A stretch of DNA of 64,000 nt from Tetrahymena elliotti 4EA. Lineage: Eukaryota > Ciliophora > Oligohymenophorea > Hymenostomatida > Tetrahymenidae. This document shows positions 13,316-23,957 of this stretch, one piece after another (the stretch's first letter is position 1; each line of letters begins with the position of its first letter). Location of the stretch: NCBI GenBank assembly GCA_000231825.2, contig JH720311.1, forward strand, positions 283,050 to 347,049. Direction: 5' to 3'. The position numbers were made by a program, and so were the translations under genes. Below the pieces are notes generated by a model. It was not told the DNA's origin and ran no database searches. It saw nothing but the letters and a program-made list of their open reading frames with translations.

Positions 13316-15515
13316 TCAAAGTGAGAGCATTTCATTAATATAATGTTTTTTCTTTAGCTTCTCTCTTTTAACTTCTTCTTCAGATCTGTTAGTTTCATTG
13401 AAGGCTCTTAAATTGAGTTCTTCGTCATACAAATCGGTTAGTGAAGGAAGAATATCAAGCTTACTTTTCTTTTTGGCCATAAGAATTCTTTCGATTTTCT
13501 CATGATTTGGAATAGATTTTCCATTATTATGTGGCTCTTATTTATGATTAACAGGTAAATCAGCTCCCCATTTCTTTTTGATGTAAAAATTAACTATATC
13601 TCCATGCTTTATAATATGCTAGAGGTATTATTAATTCGAAGAAAACTGATGCTTAGGAGATACAACATTTGTATTTAAAAATGAGACATTTGTGTTAATA
13701 GATCCCACCTAGTTTTGGCTACCTCCAGATGTAGAATGTCCTCTTACAGTACTTCTTGCAACTGCTTAAAATGGATTTATTGATCCTGCCTGTCCTGAGG
13801 TAGCTCCTCCTCCATGAGTCACTCTACCTCTAAAAAGAGGATTTTAATCTTCTGAAGGTGGCAAAGTATTAAAATTAGATGTAATTTTTTTACTTTCCAT
13901 AATTATGTTGTTTTGTTATCTTGATTTATTCTTTGTTCTCATTAACTCGCCCTAATTTAATCCGTCTTTCATAGCACTTTTAGAAGTTAATCCCTATTTT
14001 TAAATTAAATTAAATTAAATAAAATCAAAGATTTATTATTTATTCTACTTAAATTCTTTTGATTTCATGTTCATGAAGATGATTCTTTTTACTCAAAGTG
14101 TTGAAATCTTTTTTCATTTTAATAATCAGCTTAAATTGTGCTTCTTGAAGCTTTCCTTCAAGTTGTTGTCTTTCTTTTTTATGCTTTTCCTAAAGATTAG
14201 ATCTTTATTTCTCAGCTCTTTCAATTTATAGTTTTTCTACTCTTTCTTGTTCTTTAGCTTCTAAATCCTTTAATTCCTTTCTAAAATCGAGAGCTTCTTC
14301 AACTCTTTCATCCAAAGAAACTAACTTTTCTTGAATTTGATACTCTTTTAGTTTCTTTTTAGGTTTTATTTTTACAAGTTCAACTGCTTTACCAAGTTTA
14401 TCTTCAAGCATATTTCTCTCTTCTACCTATTTCATTTGTAATTCTGCCCTTCTTTATGCCTTGTACTCTTCAAGCTTTCTAAACTCTTCATAATATGAAT
14501 CGTAATAATCTTCCAATCTCTCTTCACCAATTTACTGATAAAGACTAAGTTTTTCAATTAAAAATTATTAATTACAATAAAAAGAATTATTTTTTCCTTT
14601 TGAGATCAAAAAATTGATATTTTTTATTGATTTCAATAAAAGTTAATAAAAACATTAAATTATTTATTTCGACATCAAAAGCAGAAAATGTTTTAAATTT
14701 CATCTTGATTTTTCTTTATTTTTTCGAGAAATAAGTTTGATTTATTGAATTTAAAATTCTATTTTACTGATAAGAATTTTATTGAGAATGTTAATGAAAC
14801 GCTTTTGATAATATTATGCAATTTGTAAAAATAAATAATAATTTAAAAAGAAATAAACACTAAAAAACAATATAACTGCTTATCAAAAGGGGGGAAAAAA
14901 CATTTTAATTGATTTTTAAACTGAATTTTGATTTTAAATGATTGATTTTGCTTTTTTTTTTTGTAAAAATGAGAAAAGAAAACAAGAATTTTACTTTAAT
15001 TCATTATTATAAATTTGTTGTCTTAATTGATCTTAGTATTCAGCAATTAGAATTTCAATTTCTCTGAGTTCCTTCATTAGAAGCTTGAATTCAGAATATT
15101 CCTAAATTTTAAGTAAACTATTCGCAGTATGCTGCATTTTTTCTTTAAGTGTAGAGAAAACTAATATCTATTCATCTTCATTTAAGAATCCATCATTATC
15201 TGAATCAAATATATTGAGGAACTCATTAGGAGAGTTGATCTAAAATTATTCAATGATATCCTCTTTATGCTTTTCATATATTTATTCAATTAACTTAATA
15301 CCCAGCTAGCGATTTGAAGTAAAATCACTCTTTCTCATTGTTTTCCATAATTCCTAACTAAATTTAACTGCTCTCTATCTGAAAAGATTTCCATCATTCT
15401 TAATCTGCAATATAACTGCCCTAGGAATATTTGAAAGTAAATTGTAATTCGTAGTAGTTCCGAATTTTTTGCTTAATCCCAAAGAAGACTAGTTATTGGA
15501 AAATGTATCCACCAT
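13316..15515 (-). CDS. EF-hand and coiled-coil protein, unknown function
   Basis: Three exons (15515-14995, 14544-14049, 13993-13316) with matching phases give 564 residues ending at TGA 13316-13318. A canonical EF-hand loop DSDNDGFLNEDE lies at residues about 104-115, with Asp/Asn at positions 1, 3, 5 and 9 and Glu at 12, so Ca2+ binding is likely. Residues about 175-340 form a highly charged coiled coil (LYQQIGEERLEDYYDSYYEE start). The C-terminal third is Gly/Ser/Asn-rich, then basic. I do not recognise the family. An axonemal or basal-body role is only a guess from the neighbours. The join of the EF-hand part to the coiled coil crosses a 450 bp intron and is the weakest point of the model, although its phase fits (2 bases + 1). 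Confidence 0.72.
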
Positions 15516-15799
15516 TATAATATTTATCAAATGACAATGTAAGTATAATTGTAATAGCTATAAATCGCTGCTTGCTTTTGCTAATTATTTTTATCTATCT
15601 ACGAATCAATCAATCAATCAATCTATTTATTTAACACTTATTTTATATTTTGATTGATATATGAATGAGTATAACTATATCTAACTCTACACTTTTTTTA
15701 ATTAATTGATTAATAATTATTATCATTCATTCTCCCAAATAAATATACAGAAACAAACAATAAACAACCAAATCAACTTATTTATCAAATCAAATTTTA

Positions 15800-16100
15800 A
15801 TAATTTTTTTAGTTACAAATCAGCTAAGTCATTAAAATAAAATCAAGTTCTGACATTTCATATTTAACTTGCATGTAATTTTTCTTCATTTCCTCATAAT
15901 CATTTTATCACCTTATTCTCCTTCCAAAAAATCTACATTATGATGCTATTCTTTAAATAATCTTCATATAAAAGCAATTTAATTATTTGTGCAAAATCAT
16001 TTAAATGATTAACATATTCTAATCCTTTTCTGAATTGTTAAAAAATATGCTGTCTTAAGATCTAACAAGAACTAAACTGATATTTTTAAATTTAAAATAA
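15800..16100 (-). pseudogene. possible gene fragment, two frames
   Basis: Minus-strand DNA reads with protein-like codon use in one frame (QQFRKGLEYVNHLNDFAQ, then LLLYEDYLKNSIIM) from about 16095 to 15925. It then reads in another frame (YEEMKKNYMQVKYEMSELD) to a TGA near 15790. No good splice pair joins the two frames, so this is either a frameshifted remnant or part of a gene I could not assemble. Family not recognised. Confidence 0.3.
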
Positions 16101-16460
16101 ATTAAATATAATTATTATTGGATATGAATATTAATTATTCATTTAAATATAATATTAATAACATTCTGATTGAATGTGAATTATTACTCAATTCTTGAAA
16201 TGAATTCAAATTTATAATAAATATCTTCAAATAAATCCAAATGAATTATTGAATTTTTATTGAAAATAAAGTAAAAACAAAATTAAAAATTAAAAAAGCT
16301 CAATAAAATATTTTAATATTAAAATCAAGTTTGAATTAGTTAAAAAACAAAACTATTATTTTCTTCAAAAATATGTTGTTAATTTTTCTTGTTAATTAGA
16401 GAAAAGTTTAAATTTAAATAAAGATTAACAAATTTTAATTTCCTCTTTAATTAAAATAAA

Positions 16461-16537
16461 TTATTTTGGAGACATTCATACTTTCAAATTTAATTATCTT
16501 TATTTTGGAGACATTCATACTTTCAAATTTAATTATC
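16461..16537. repeat. perfect 38 bp tandem duplication
   Basis: The 38-mer starting TTATTTTGGAGACATTC and ending TTTAATTATC occurs at 16461-16498 and again at 16500-16537, one base apart, with no mismatch. Its identity suggests a recent event in otherwise diverging intergenic DNA. Confidence 0.85.
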
Positions 16538-17389
16538 AAAAATAAAATAATTACTTTTTATCAATAAATTAATGAAGAATATTTTATTAAGTAAATCAAA
16601 AATTTTTATGCTTTCATTTTGCTAATAATTTTTTTTTTTGATTTAAACTAGAATTGATTAATTAAATAATATTTGATAATAAATATGGAAAACCGGATAA
16701 TTATGATTTTATTTGATAAATGAACTGTTTTGACTAAGTAACCAAAAAATAAATTATTTTTAAGCTTTCAATAAATATTTTTAAATTAAAATGGTAATTC
16801 AAATAATGTTTAGATTTAATATAATGGACATTAATGAAATTAGATTACTAAATTTATAGAAAAAATTTATTAAATAAGTTTCATAAGACAGCTATTTAAT
16901 ACATATAAATATTATTGCTGATTAATTAATTTTTTTATTACAGCAAAGCTTTATGGAATGAAGTAAAATATTATCATCATGTAATCAATAAGAAGATTAA
17001 TTGTCTGTTGGCATTTGAATGATTGATTGATAAATAATTATTGAATAATTAAACTGAGTGAAATCTTACAAATAGAAATCAATAAATAGTATCTAGTTTA
17101 AATTAATTAAGTGTATCTATTTAAAGACTCAGTAATATATGAATGAATGATGATTGAGAGATAGTCTAAAATAAGAATTAAAAAAATGGAGAAGTGGTTT
17201 TTTCAGAAGACTTAAACTCGATGAAAACTGATTAGTACACCATAAAAAATATATAAAACAGTTTTAATAATAAGTTATTTTATAAAACAGAGTATTTTAT
17301 ATGGTTAAGGATGTATATTTTGTTTATATGTATTTATTGGATTAAATTATGATTAATAATTGTATGCAAGTATGTATCAATAACTTTCC

Positions 17390-17758
17390 TCAGTTGGTAG
17401 AAGAAGAGAACTTGGTGACAGCCTTGGTACCTTCGGAGATAGCGTGTCTAGCGAGTTCACCGGGTAATAAGAGCTTGACAGCGGTTTAGACTTCTCTAGA
17501 TGAGAGGGTTCTTCTTTTGTTGAATCTGACCAACTTAGAGGATTCTAAGGCGATTCTTTCGAAGGAGTCGTTAATGAAGGAGTTCATAATGTTCATAGCC
17601 TTCTTAGAAATACCGACATCAGGGTGGACTTGCTTTAAGACCTTGAAGATATAGATAGCGAAGGTTTCGGATCTTTTCTTCTTGTTCTTCTTTTCGGTGG
17701 TGGGGGCCTTCTTGACCTTCTTTTCAGCAGCGGCAGCGGGAGCTTTCTTGGGAGCCAT
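17390..17758 (-). CDS. HTB: core histone H2B
   Basis: An intronless 122-residue frame from ATG 17758 to TGA 17390-17392. The N-terminal tail is rich in Lys/Ala/Pro (MAPKKAP..). The histone fold follows with [39 protein letters not shown] and [19 protein letters not shown], ending in KFSSSTN. It matches Tetrahymena H2B almost residue for residue as remembered, but I cannot tell HTB1 from HTB2. H2B pairs with H2A in the nucleosome. A TAA at 17483-17485 encodes the conserved Gln of REVQTAV, direct proof of the ciliate code. Codon use is GC-richer (GTC, GCC, AAG) than in neighbours, typical of highly expressed ciliate genes. Confidence 0.97.
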
Positions 17759-19080
17759 TTAAATGGATTTTTTACTTTTTTTCTTTTTAATTTATATTTT
17801 TTGATTAAATTATGATTTTTTCTGCATTATCTTTTTCTTTTTTTCTATCTGTTCCAATTATCCATATCTTCTTTCCAAAAATCATCTGATTGGATAATCT
17901 TCTTTTTCTCAAATCTGATTGGCTAATTTTTTTTTCATTTGAATTTTTTATTTAATTAATATTGGGGGCTTAATTAACAAATTATACCCCAGTTCTCACA
18001 AGAATGCTTCTTGCAAACTATTCAATGTGCTCACTCTATCATTCACTCAATAAATCATTCATTCATTCACTCATAACTCCGCTCATTTCTTTAAACTCAA
18101 TTTTCGAATTAAAAAAGTCCTTTCTTTTTTATAATTTAAAATTTTCCGCCATTTATTTTAATTTGTTTTTACATTTAGTAAAAAACGATCAAAATCCAAC
18201 CCAATTTTTTCAAAGTCAGCTGAATCGAATGAAATTTAATTTTAAAACCTAATTTGGCTTCTTTGAACAAGTGAAAGAAATGATCAATCCTGATAAATAA
18301 TAAATGGACAGTAAAACAATAAATATGAATGTAATTTTTAAAATGAATTAACAAACAAATAAACTAAGAAAAATCCAATCAAATTATTAGGTAGTGTGAA
18401 TTCTTGTAGACAATCGTATATACACAAAGCATAAAAATTCTAATTAATTCATAATAGCAAAATAAAATTTAATTAATTAATTAATTAATTCAAAATGAAA
18501 CAACATGCATGATTCCATGCTATTTATCAGTAAATATTTAAAAGGATTATTCACAAAGAAGCAACACACTAATTAATTCTCATTCATTTATTGAATAAAT
18601 ATTTAATAAAATAAATCATTAAGAGTTTAAAGAGATTAAGAAACAAAAGAGATTACATGAACATATATGACTGAATGAACAATTTTTGAACAAATAATTT
18701 TTTTATTGGATTAATATAATAAAAAATAATTTATTTTAATTTATAATTTTATAAAAATGAGAAAGTTTTTTATTTTTTCAAAAATTTAATACAAATTTTA
18801 TTTTGTTTTTGATCAAATATTTTATTCAAATTAATTCTTTAGCAAAAATTTTTTTAATTTAAAGCTGATGAGATGCAATGTGAATGAAAATTATTTCATT
18901 TATTTTTAGTGAAAATCAAGCTCCTTTTTATTATTTTTTATTTTTTGAAAATTAAATTAGTTATTTGGTTTATTAGTTATTGTCCTAAAAACGATTCATA
19001 TGATTATGAGAATAAGATGATTAATTATTTATTTGCTGAATTAGCATTTCTAATTTTTCTTTTAATCTAAAATGTTCTTC
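17759..19080. other. intergenic, H2B promoter side
   Basis: The first 250 bp hold the H2B upstream region with two CCAAT boxes. The rest is AT-rich with CATT/AATT simple repeats. No second histone gene is divergently placed here. A plus-strand frame at 18004-18252 looks non-coding. Confidence 0.5.
17885..17922 (-). promoter_or_regulatory. paired CCAAT boxes upstream of H2B
   Basis: The nonamer TCTGATTGG occurs twice (17885-17893 and 17914-17922). On the coding strand this is CCAATCAGA, a CCAAT box, 127 and 156 bp before the H2B ATG and 29 bp (about three helical turns) apart. CCAAT elements are known in Tetrahymena histone promoters. Function here is inferred. Confidence 0.6.
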
Positions 19081-19647
19081 TCAATTGTCTAATGGATCTT
19101 CATCATCTTCTTCTTAACAAAGCTATACACCATGGAGGTTGAAGTCTTTTGTAAAAACACCTACATCAACAATTATAAAACCAGTAGTTTCTGTTTTAAA
19201 TGCAAATCTGGAATCACTAGAAACTAACACATCTTTGTAAACTAACTCAGGATATGAACCAATAATTGTGTCAGAAAATTCAGGACGAGGTCTCCAACAA
19301 GGAATATTTAGATGATATTCACCAGCCTAGATGGGTATACCTATAATTCCATATCCTGCCAAACTATTTCTTCCTTAATAATCTATTCCCCAAGCTTCTA
19401 CTAATAATTTTGGCCAGCCCCTAATTGACTTAGTAGCATAGTTTATATCGAAGGGATGCTCTAATGGTATAACCTAATGAGTCTAACCTGATGATTAAAA
19501 TGTATCACCTTATGTTACTCCAGCAACTACTTTCCATTCTTCACCACACAAAAAGTTATATTTAACATAAATAGTTTGAAAGTCAAAATGCTTAGCTCCT
19601 GCTATCTTTCCTATTAAATTAACTTAAGGTCTAGGGAGATCACTCAT
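19081..19647 (-). CDS. B9D2: B9 domain-containing protein 2 (transition zone)
   Basis: A single-exon frame of 188 residues, ATG 19647 to TGA 19081-19083. B9D2 is one of three B9/C2-like proteins (with B9D1 and MKS1) of the ciliary transition zone, the gate at the base of the cilium. Matches to animal B9D2 run the length of the protein: an opening strand VNLIGKIAGAKHF, EWKVVAGVTQGDT, HPFDINYATKSIRGWPKL, LAGYGIIGIP, an IPCWRPRP segment and KDFNLHGV near the end. A short acidic tail follows. Length agrees with the family (about 175). Confidence 0.9.
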
Positions 19648-21157
19648 TTCTATTAGCTAGATTCAGAAAATGCTAATTTAACTTAGAATTTGTTGAGGTA
19701 GTTTTAAAAATAAATGCTAATCTTGTTTTTGCTTTCAGAAGAAAAACCCTTTTTAAACTTAAATTTATTTCTATTTTGATTGATTGGATCTATTTCACTT
19801 TTCAAATTTTTTCCTTTTTAAATATTTTTTGATTTTTAGTTAAAATCCAATAAATCCTAAATATCAATGTTTTCTATCTTATCTATTAAATTGAGTTAAT
19901 AATTACATGATAATAATAATTCAGTTTTTATGGAATTTCTGTATTTCAATATTTTTTTGCAAGAAAATTAAAAATGTTTTTAATCATTTTAAATGTTTCG
20001 TCATGCTCAATCATAACTTTGATTGTTAACTGTTGGATTTGATTTTATTTTGAAAAATTTAACTTAAAATAATAGAATAATGTTCATCTCAAAATAAAAT
20101 ACTTCTTGAATTAGTTGATGCCTTTATTTTCTTTAACTTAGAATAAAAAATTAATTGTTTTTATCTTTAAATTTTTTGCATAAAATAGAATAAATGAAAA
20201 TTAACTATTAAATATTTCAAAGAGAAAAAAAGACTTTTTATTTTTAAATTTTAAAGAGCTTCTTTCTTGGTCCAATAAAAATGTAATTTAACAAAAGAGA
20301 AAGAAATTCTTTGAAAAAGATTCCTAAAAGAAAGCTAATTTCTTTAATTTAAAATAAAAAATGAATGGATGGTACATATTTAAAAAAAAGGCTTTTAATT
20401 TAAAAAAATTTAAGATTTCTCAGTGTTTCAAAAATAAAACTTAATAAAAAGAAAGAAATTAAAAATATATAAATTTTAAAAAGATTAATAATATTACTTT
20501 AAAATAACAATTAAGTAAGTTGATAGACAGACCGAACAAATTCAATAAATAAAAAATGTTCAATCAAAATAAGTAAATTAAAGCATTAAAATATATTTAT
20601 TTATTAACTCAGAAAGAAAGTAAGAAAGTAAGAAGATTGATTTGTTACAAAAAATTTGTTTAAGAATTATGTATTTATTAGAGAAAAATAAAATTTTGAA
20701 ATGGTAGCATAATGTATTTATTAAAAAATAGGATAAATATAAAATATTTAAAAAAATTCAAGCATTAAAATATGCTAATTTATTAAATTAGAAAGTATTA
20801 ACATTGATTCTTTAATTGTAAAAAAATTTGATCGAAAATTATGTTTTTATTCGAGGGAATAAAAAAAAGTAAAAATAAAATTTTAAAATGGCAGCATAAT
20901 GTATTTATTTATTAACAACTAGTATAAATATAAAATATTAACTTGATTATATTAAATTTTTATCTACAATTAAGAGTATAGGAAGTTATTATTTTATTAA
21001 ATATATCAAATTCTCTTTTAATTAAATATTTTAAAGAGAGTATGAAAAGAAGAATTTATTGATTTATTTTTATGATATTAAATAATCTAATTAGTAGTAT
21101 TTTAATTTAATTGCCTAGGATTGTGTTTTAGTTAAATTGAAAATTAAAGAAAAAGAA
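19648..21157. other. intergenic with a diverged 180 bp duplication
   Basis: No gene seen. Contains the duplication described at 20581-20940. Confidence 0.5.
20581..20940. repeat. diverged tandem duplication, unit about 180 bp
   Basis: Copy 1 starts at 20581 and copy 2 at 20761. Both begin with AAGCATTAAAATAT, contain GATT..TTGT and AATTATGT..TTATT blocks, then GGTAGCATAATGTATTTATT (copy 1) or GGCAGCATAATGTATTTATT (copy 2), and end with ATAAATATAAAATATT. Non-coding. Confidence 0.7.
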
Positions 21158-23957
21158 TCAGTTATATTCTAAATTCATGCCCCATTAGAGTCTCATTTCA
21201 GATTATTTAGAAAGTTTAATTTGCTTTTTAAGATTAATACGACTTAATCTTCTTTCATTCTTTCTATTATGATGGACTCTTCTTCTGCTTTGTATATCTG
21301 GATGATTTTTAAAATCCATTTCATTTTCATGGACTAATTCATTAAAGCTTACACGTTCTCCCTTTTCTTGGTCATTGTAATTATCTTTGTTGCAATTTTT
21401 CAAAAAATTTTCAATATTTTCAAAATGATTATTTTCTGTTTTTTCTTAAGAATCATCTTAATTTTCTCCTTCTGCTGCTTCTTCATAATCTGAGTATTCT
21501 GAATAATTACTTTTTCTCTTTTGATTTTCATTTCCTAAGTTTTAAATAACGTTAGAATTAATAAAAAAGTGATAATAGATTTATATAGTTAGTTTAAAAT
21601 GTTACTTTTATCAATGTAACGAGAACAAAGCACTTCTATTTTATTTACATTAAAAATATTTTTTTATGCACCAATATTTTAAATTAATTTATTTTCTTCA
21701 TCATTATTGTTAGTAAGATCACATTCAATATCTGATATGTCTTAGTCATTGTTCAAAATTAGCAAATCAACTTCCTGATTATTATCTTCTAAGTCTACTT
21801 CAAATTTTCTTGATAAACGAAGGGTTTTTGTTTACTTCTTTTTACCACCTAAAAGCTTCTTATCAGTTATTTTATTTTATAAATCATCTTTCTAAGCATT
21901 TTAAGTCTAAGGATTTGCTTAGGTTTTATTTTTATTTTATTTCTTTGCATTAGTAATGATAATTATTTGATTAAGATCCTATTTTTGTGCTTTTTTTGTT
22001 TATTCTTCATGATTAATTTAATTTAATTTATTTTATTTGTCTTTATCATCATCATCATCTCTTTTATTAATCTAAAATTGACCTGATTTTTTAGATTTAT
22101 TTCTAGCTGCAACCAAACCTTTAGGTGTATTTTAAGTTTTATTGTTAAAGTTATTGAATTTATTGTAAATTGTCTTTATTTTTTCATCTTTTTCTACTTT
22201 TTGCTTTGTGTCTCTTAATCTATAAGAAGCTGTTTATAAATTTAAGCAATTTTAATAGCATAAACGAAGTATTTTGTTAAATAAGTTATCTAAATTTGTT
22301 GAATAAAAACTTCTTTTTTTTTGAATATTGAAAAATAATAAGTTAACTATTTATTTACCTTATTTAAAAATGTATTGTCTAAATTCTGGGAAAGACTAAA
22401 AAATAGGTTCTAGGTCAGTTTTGTTGATTGAGTAGACATGGACCACAGTCATAGCAATTACAGAAGCTATTCTTTTATAGTTATCTGTAAATAAAGATAT
22501 TTCTCCAAAGATTTGACCAGGAGTAAAAACTTTGAGAGTTTAGAATTCGTTTTCTGAAACAACTTAAACTTTTCCAGAGATTAAAAAGAACATTCTATTT
22601 CCAAGTTCATCTTTTCTTATAATATAATCCCCTTCTAAAAATATTTCTTGTTTCAGAAAACATGATATTTGTCTGACTAAATAGGAGTTATTTAAATCTT
22701 TAAACACTTTGAATTAATTGAGATTTTGTTTAGTCTGATTATACAATATGTTATTATACTAAAATTTATTAAAATTAAAAGATTTATTCAATTTATTTGC
22801 TTGTTTTTTAATCATATATAATTACCATAGTTGCTGGTATCATCCCTTTAATTTTCGTAATTTCTTCAATATCATTCAAATTAGTTTCAGTGAGGTAAGT
22901 GAAATAAATGTCTACTCTCTTTTTTAGACCCTTTGGCATATGAATGCTTTCAATCAAATTATAAATTTTCCTAATTATTTAATTTTGAATGAGAATTGAG
23001 TTATTTAGCTAGTTAGTTATTGATTATTAAAATAAAAATTTACTCCATAGTTATGTAAAGGTCATGCAATTTTAGATCTAAACTTTATTGTTGGTTTAAT
23101 TGAAGTCCTAAGATAGCTGCAAATAGTGTGTAGCCAGTTATTACCATGACTATAAAAGCACCTCTTTCTAGATCATTTGTAACAACCATTTGAGGATATC
23201 CAGTAGATTAAACTGTATTGAGGACAAAGAAAACACAGTAAAGATATTAAATGTATAATTATTCTCCTTACAGATCAAAGCGCATCATCCAAGTGTCTTA
23301 TGTATATTTTGAGGCATATTGATTTATCCAAGACCAAATGCAAGTGATCACATTTACTACACTCATAAAAAAGTAGACTTGCTTGATTATATTAAATGCC
23401 TTTGAAAAACTACGAAGTGAAGAGTGTAGCTTGTTAAATTTTTCAAATAAATATTTGTAGTTCAGAAGAGAATTTAAGCGAACAATATCAAGGATAATCT
23501 TAATTATTTAAGGAGTAGTTTCATCAATAAAATTTCTATCTTTTAGAGTAAAAATTATCAAATTGAGAGGCAAAATAGTTATTGAGTCATAAATGTGTTT
23601 TCTCTATTAAATGTACAATTTATAGATATAATTTTAGTCAGGGTATATCGAACCATTCAGATATGGTGGTGTTTTCAATTGCATAAATATATGAGATAGC
23701 TAAAACATAAAGTATATTATTTCTACTACAACAACTGCATTAAAGTTGCAGCAATGCATAAACCCTATAGTTATTGGTACATATAGCAAATAAATAGAAA
23801 CTATTGTGATATAAATATAATCAAGATTCTATTTTAAGTCCCCTGTTGGATGGAAAAATAATTTTATTTTCCAATTTGAATCCTTCAACAGTCTATATAC
23901 ATTATTAAAGTTAGCCACAATCAAACTTATTTCATCATTCGGGTATTTTTTAAAGTC
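21158..23957 (-). other. channel repeat 4 (TM + cNBD) and C-terminal tail
   Basis: S1-S2 run from HPTGDLKQNLDYIYITIVSI to VVVVEIIYFMFQLSHIFMQL. The pore loop is YCVFFVLNTVQSTGYPQMVV, so the filter is STGYP. S6 is AFIVMVITGYTLFAAILG. The C-linker has MPKGLKKRVDIYFTYL. The cNBD (22758-22359) has GDYIIRKDELGNRMFFLISG and the cassette QIFGEISLFTDNYKRIASVIA, with Glu and Arg kept. The tail is Lys/Asn/Gln-rich and ends at TGA 21158-21160. If this is a separate gene, its first exon may be a short one at ATG 24297. Confidence 0.8.

Larger units (their letters stand above)
15516..17389. other. intergenic with tandem repeat and a possible gene fragment
   Basis: Long AT-rich spacer between the EF-hand gene and H2B. 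It contains CAAT microsatellite (15600), a short minus-strand fragment (15800-16100) and a perfect 38 bp tandem duplication (16461-16537), described separately. Confidence 0.5.

Noticed and set aside
18004..18252. Plus-strand frame upstream of H2B, possible divergent histone gene
   Set aside because: No histone-like sequence. Composition is that of simple CATT-rich spacer.
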